A stretch of DNA of 17,337 bases from an uncultured Ruminococcus sp. (GTDB lineage Bacteria; Bacillota; Clostridia; Oscillospirales; Acutalibacteraceae): positions 1-17,337 of the forward strand of contig CADCOF010000163.1 of NCBI GenBank assembly GCA_902802975.1, given 5' to 3'. Positions 16,075 through 17,337 of the stretch are shown piece after piece. The notes beneath the pieces are model-generated. The model saw only the letters and a program-made list of their open reading frames with translations. It was not told the DNA's origin and did not search any database. The translations under genes and the position numbers were made by a program. The stretch's first letter is position 1, and the number at the start of each line of letters is the position of its first letter.

Positions 16075-16803
16075 ATGAAAGACACAACACAGGCAAGTAT
16101 CGATCGTTTGGGAGAGATGATCAAGGAGAGTCGCCGGATTGTATTTTTCGGAGGCGCAGGCGTATCGACAGAGAGTGGAATACCGGATTTTCGCAGTGCA
16201 GACGGTTTGTATAACCAAAAGTACGACTACCCGCCGGAGGAGATACTCAGTCATACGTTTTTTATGAACAAGACAGAGGAGTTTTTCAAGTTTTACAGAG
16301 ACAAGCTCGACAGCCGAAAATTTGAGCCAAACATCACGCATAAGCGTCTTGCGGAACTTGAACAAGAGGGAAAGCTTACAGCTGTAGTTACACAGAACAT
16401 TGACGGACTTCATCAAAAAGCCGGTTCGAAAAATGTGTATGAACTTCATGGTTCCGTTCTCAGAAATTATTGTATGCGCTGCAATGGGTTTCACGGACCG
16501 GAGGACATATTTGATGTGGAAGGCGTACCGCGCTGCAGCTGCGGAGGCTTGATCAAGCCGGATGTTGTGCTGTATGAGGAGCCGCTTGATGACAAGGTGG
16601 TTCGCAAGGCTGTCAACGCCATTGCAAATGCGGATATGCTGATAGTTGGCGGCACATCGCTGACGGTGTACCCAGCGGGAAGTTACATCACATATTACAG
16701 AGGAAACAAGCTCGTGTTGGTGAACAAGTCAAAAACGCAGTACGATTCGATTGCAAATCTTGTGATCAACGAAGGTTTGGGTCTTGTTTTCTCGCAGGTA
16801 TGA
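16075..16803 (+). CDS. cobB: SIR2-family NAD-dependent protein deacylase
   Basis: A 242-aa sirtuin, the usual bacterial length. It removes acetyl or related acyl groups from lysines using NAD+, releasing nicotinamide and O-acyl-ADP-ribose. Visible motifs: GAGVSTESGIPDFR (27-40) for NAD binding, TQNIDGLH (106-113), catalytic His125 in YELHGS, zinc ligands Cys133, Cys136, Cys154 and Cys156, and GTSLTVYPA (193-201). All catalytic parts are intact. The ATG at 16075 has a very strong site AAGGAAGGAG (16056-16065) 9 nt upstream; a longer in-frame opening upstream would run into the methylase gene and is not needed. It may be co-transcribed with the FliB-like gene. Confidence 0.96.
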   Translation: MKDTTQASIDRLGEMIKESRRIVFFGGAGVSTESGIPDFRSADGLYNQKYDYPPEEILSHTFFMNKTEEFFKFYRDKLDSRKFEPNITHKRLAELEQEGKLTAVVTQNIDGLHQKAGSKNVYELHGSVLRNYCMRCNGFHGPEDIFDVEGVPRCSCGGLIKPDVVLYEEPLDDKVVRKAVNAIANADMLIVGGTSLTVYPAGSYITYYRGNKLVLVNKSKTQYDSIANLVINEGLGLVFSQV

Positions 16804-16828
16804 TGCGTCATGTAAATAATGTAAATGA

Positions 16829-16870
16829 GAACAATTTTTGAATTTTTTATTGACTTTTTAGAAATTGTTC
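16829..16870 (+). promoter_or_regulatory. Inverted repeat overlapping promoter (possible operator)
   Basis: GAACAATTT (16829-16837) and AAATTGTTC (16862-16870) are perfect 9-bp complements separated by 24 nt. The right arm lies within the -35/-10 spacer of the promoter, and the -35 box is between the arms. A dimeric repressor site is possible; a T-rich transcript hairpin acting on the upstream sirtuin message is the alternative. Confidence 0.45.
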
Positions 16871-16878
16871 GGTATAAT
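16850..16878 (+). promoter_or_regulatory. Sigma-A type promoter of small SPNTG protein
   Basis: TTGACT (16850-16855) and TATAAT (16873-16878) with a 17-nt spacer form a near-consensus promoter. The transcript would have a leader of about 45 nt before the ATG at 16931. Confidence 0.85.
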
Positions 16879-16930
16879 TGAGTTAGTACTATGTACCGTA
16901 GTATTAGGCAGTAGCAAGGGGGAATAGATC

Positions 16931-17203
16931 ATGAACAAGAGAACTGTCAGCGTAGCTGCAGCAGCTCTTATGATGATGTCATCAGCTGCAGCGATAACAG
17001 CGTATGCTGACGAGCCCGGAAAAACACCTGAAACTATCCAGACTGTTACATTCGATTCAGGTGATTGGAGTAATTTTGTCGGTGCCAAGTCGCCTAATAC
17101 CGGAGTTTCTACAACGCCCGGCTCACTTCCGGCAATATTTGCTTCACTCGCCGCAGTTTGCGCACTGGCCGGTATGAAAAAAACCGACGAAGACTATCAA
17201 TAG
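16931..17203 (+). CDS. Small exported protein with SPNTG sorting-like signal
   Basis: A 90-aa protein of unknown function. Residues 1-26 are a signal peptide: MNKR, an Ala/Met/Ser-rich core, and a likely cleavage after Ala-Tyr-Ala26 before DEPG. Residues 54-58 are SPNTG, followed by a hydrophobic stretch (about 66-81) and Met-Lys-Lys, then an acidic end TDEDYQ. That layout resembles a sortase signal, and the motif matches SPVTG in the WG-repeat protein at the other end of the window. If both ends are processed, the mature piece would be only about 31 residues, with a short TFDSGDWSNFVG segment. The gene has its own strong promoter and the site AAGGGGGA (16916-16923). The acidic tail is unusual for a sorting signal, which normally ends in basic residues, so simple membrane retention is an alternative. 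Confidence 0.75.
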   Translation: MNKRTVSVAAAALMMMSSAAAITAYADEPGKTPETIQTVTFDSGDWSNFVGAKSPNTGVSTTPGSLPAIFASLAAVCALAGMKKTDEDYQ

Positions 17204-17210
17204 CGGGCGG

Positions 17211-17226
17211 GCAGGCGTGCGCCTGC
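17211..17226. other. GC-rich hairpin after small protein gene
   Basis: GCAGGC (17211-17216) pairs with GCCTGC (17221-17226) around GTGC, 7 nt after the stop codon. GCCTGCAGGC at 17221-17230 is also palindromic. No T-run follows, so it is only a possible transcript end. Confidence 0.4.
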
Positions 17227-17288
17227 AGGCAGTACGCACCCGGACTTTGTGCAATGTCAACAACTTAAGGTTAGACAGAGAGCATCAC

Positions 17289-17324
17289 AAAGTTTTTCGC
17301 CAAGCCTTTTTTCAAAAAGGCTTG
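17289..17324. repeat. TC-loop hairpin repeat (copy 2, may run past window end)
   Basis: AAAGTTTTTCGC (17289-17300) precedes CAAGCCTTTTT (17301-17311), which pairs with AAAAAGGCTTG (17314-17324) around a TC loop. Copy 1 at 11801-11837 has the same lead-in and the same 11-bp stem and TC loop, with compensating differences. The GC-rich sequence that follows is cut off by the window end. Confidence 0.65.
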
Positions 17325-17337
17325 CCGCCGGAGGCAT

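Overview
The window reads as chromosomal DNA of a low-to-mid GC, Gram-positive Clostridia bacterium, most likely a gut member of the Oscillospiraceae/Ruminococcaceae. This is an inference. It rests on an addB-addA pair in the usual Firmicutes order, strong AGGAGG-type ribosome binding sites, TTGAC-N17-TATAAT promoters, and two surface proteins ending in an S-P-x-T-G sorting-like signal. All convincing genes lie on the + strand. I see no tRNA, rRNA, CRISPR array, insertion sequence or phage gene.

Layout. (1) 2-1156: the 3' part of a secreted WG-repeat protein with a serine/threonine-rich linker and a C-terminal SPVTG + hydrophobic + basic tail, followed by a clear intrinsic terminator (1181-1214). 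(2) 1220-1365: an intergenic inverted repeat built of 7-nt units. (3) 1383-8332: addB and addA, overlapping by ATGA, which encode the two-subunit helicase-nuclease for double-strand break processing. (4) 8379-11760: a consensus promoter, a CPA2-type cation/proton antiporter, then an ABC ATPase and its ABC-2 permease resembling NatA/NatB, all three overlapping and probably one operon for cation efflux or export. (5) 11768-11874: a structured repeat element. (6) 11973-12647: a CpXC-domain protein. (7) 12760-14677: an OmpR-type response regulator and its membrane histidine kinase, overlapping by 8 nt. (8) 14678-14981: a 304-nt gene-free stretch filled with heptad repeats. (9) 14982-16025 and 16075-16803: a FliB-family lysine-N-methylase-like protein and a sirtuin deacylase. 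(10) 16850-17203: a strong promoter with an overlapping inverted repeat, driving a tiny exported protein (90 aa) that also carries an SPNTG signal. (11) 17204-17337: hairpins, including a second copy of the structured repeat seen after the ABC permease.

The protein-coding content is mostly recognisable housekeeping and transport. The less explained material is between the genes. One family of intergenic sequences has a strict 7-nt period and appears at four gene junctions, twice as facing complementary arms and twice as a single arm. A second family is an 11-bp stem with a TC loop; its two copies differ by three compensated base pairs. The most interesting protein-level items are the very short SPxTG protein with its own regulated-looking promoter, and a FliB-like methylase with no flagellar gene in view next to a sirtuin.
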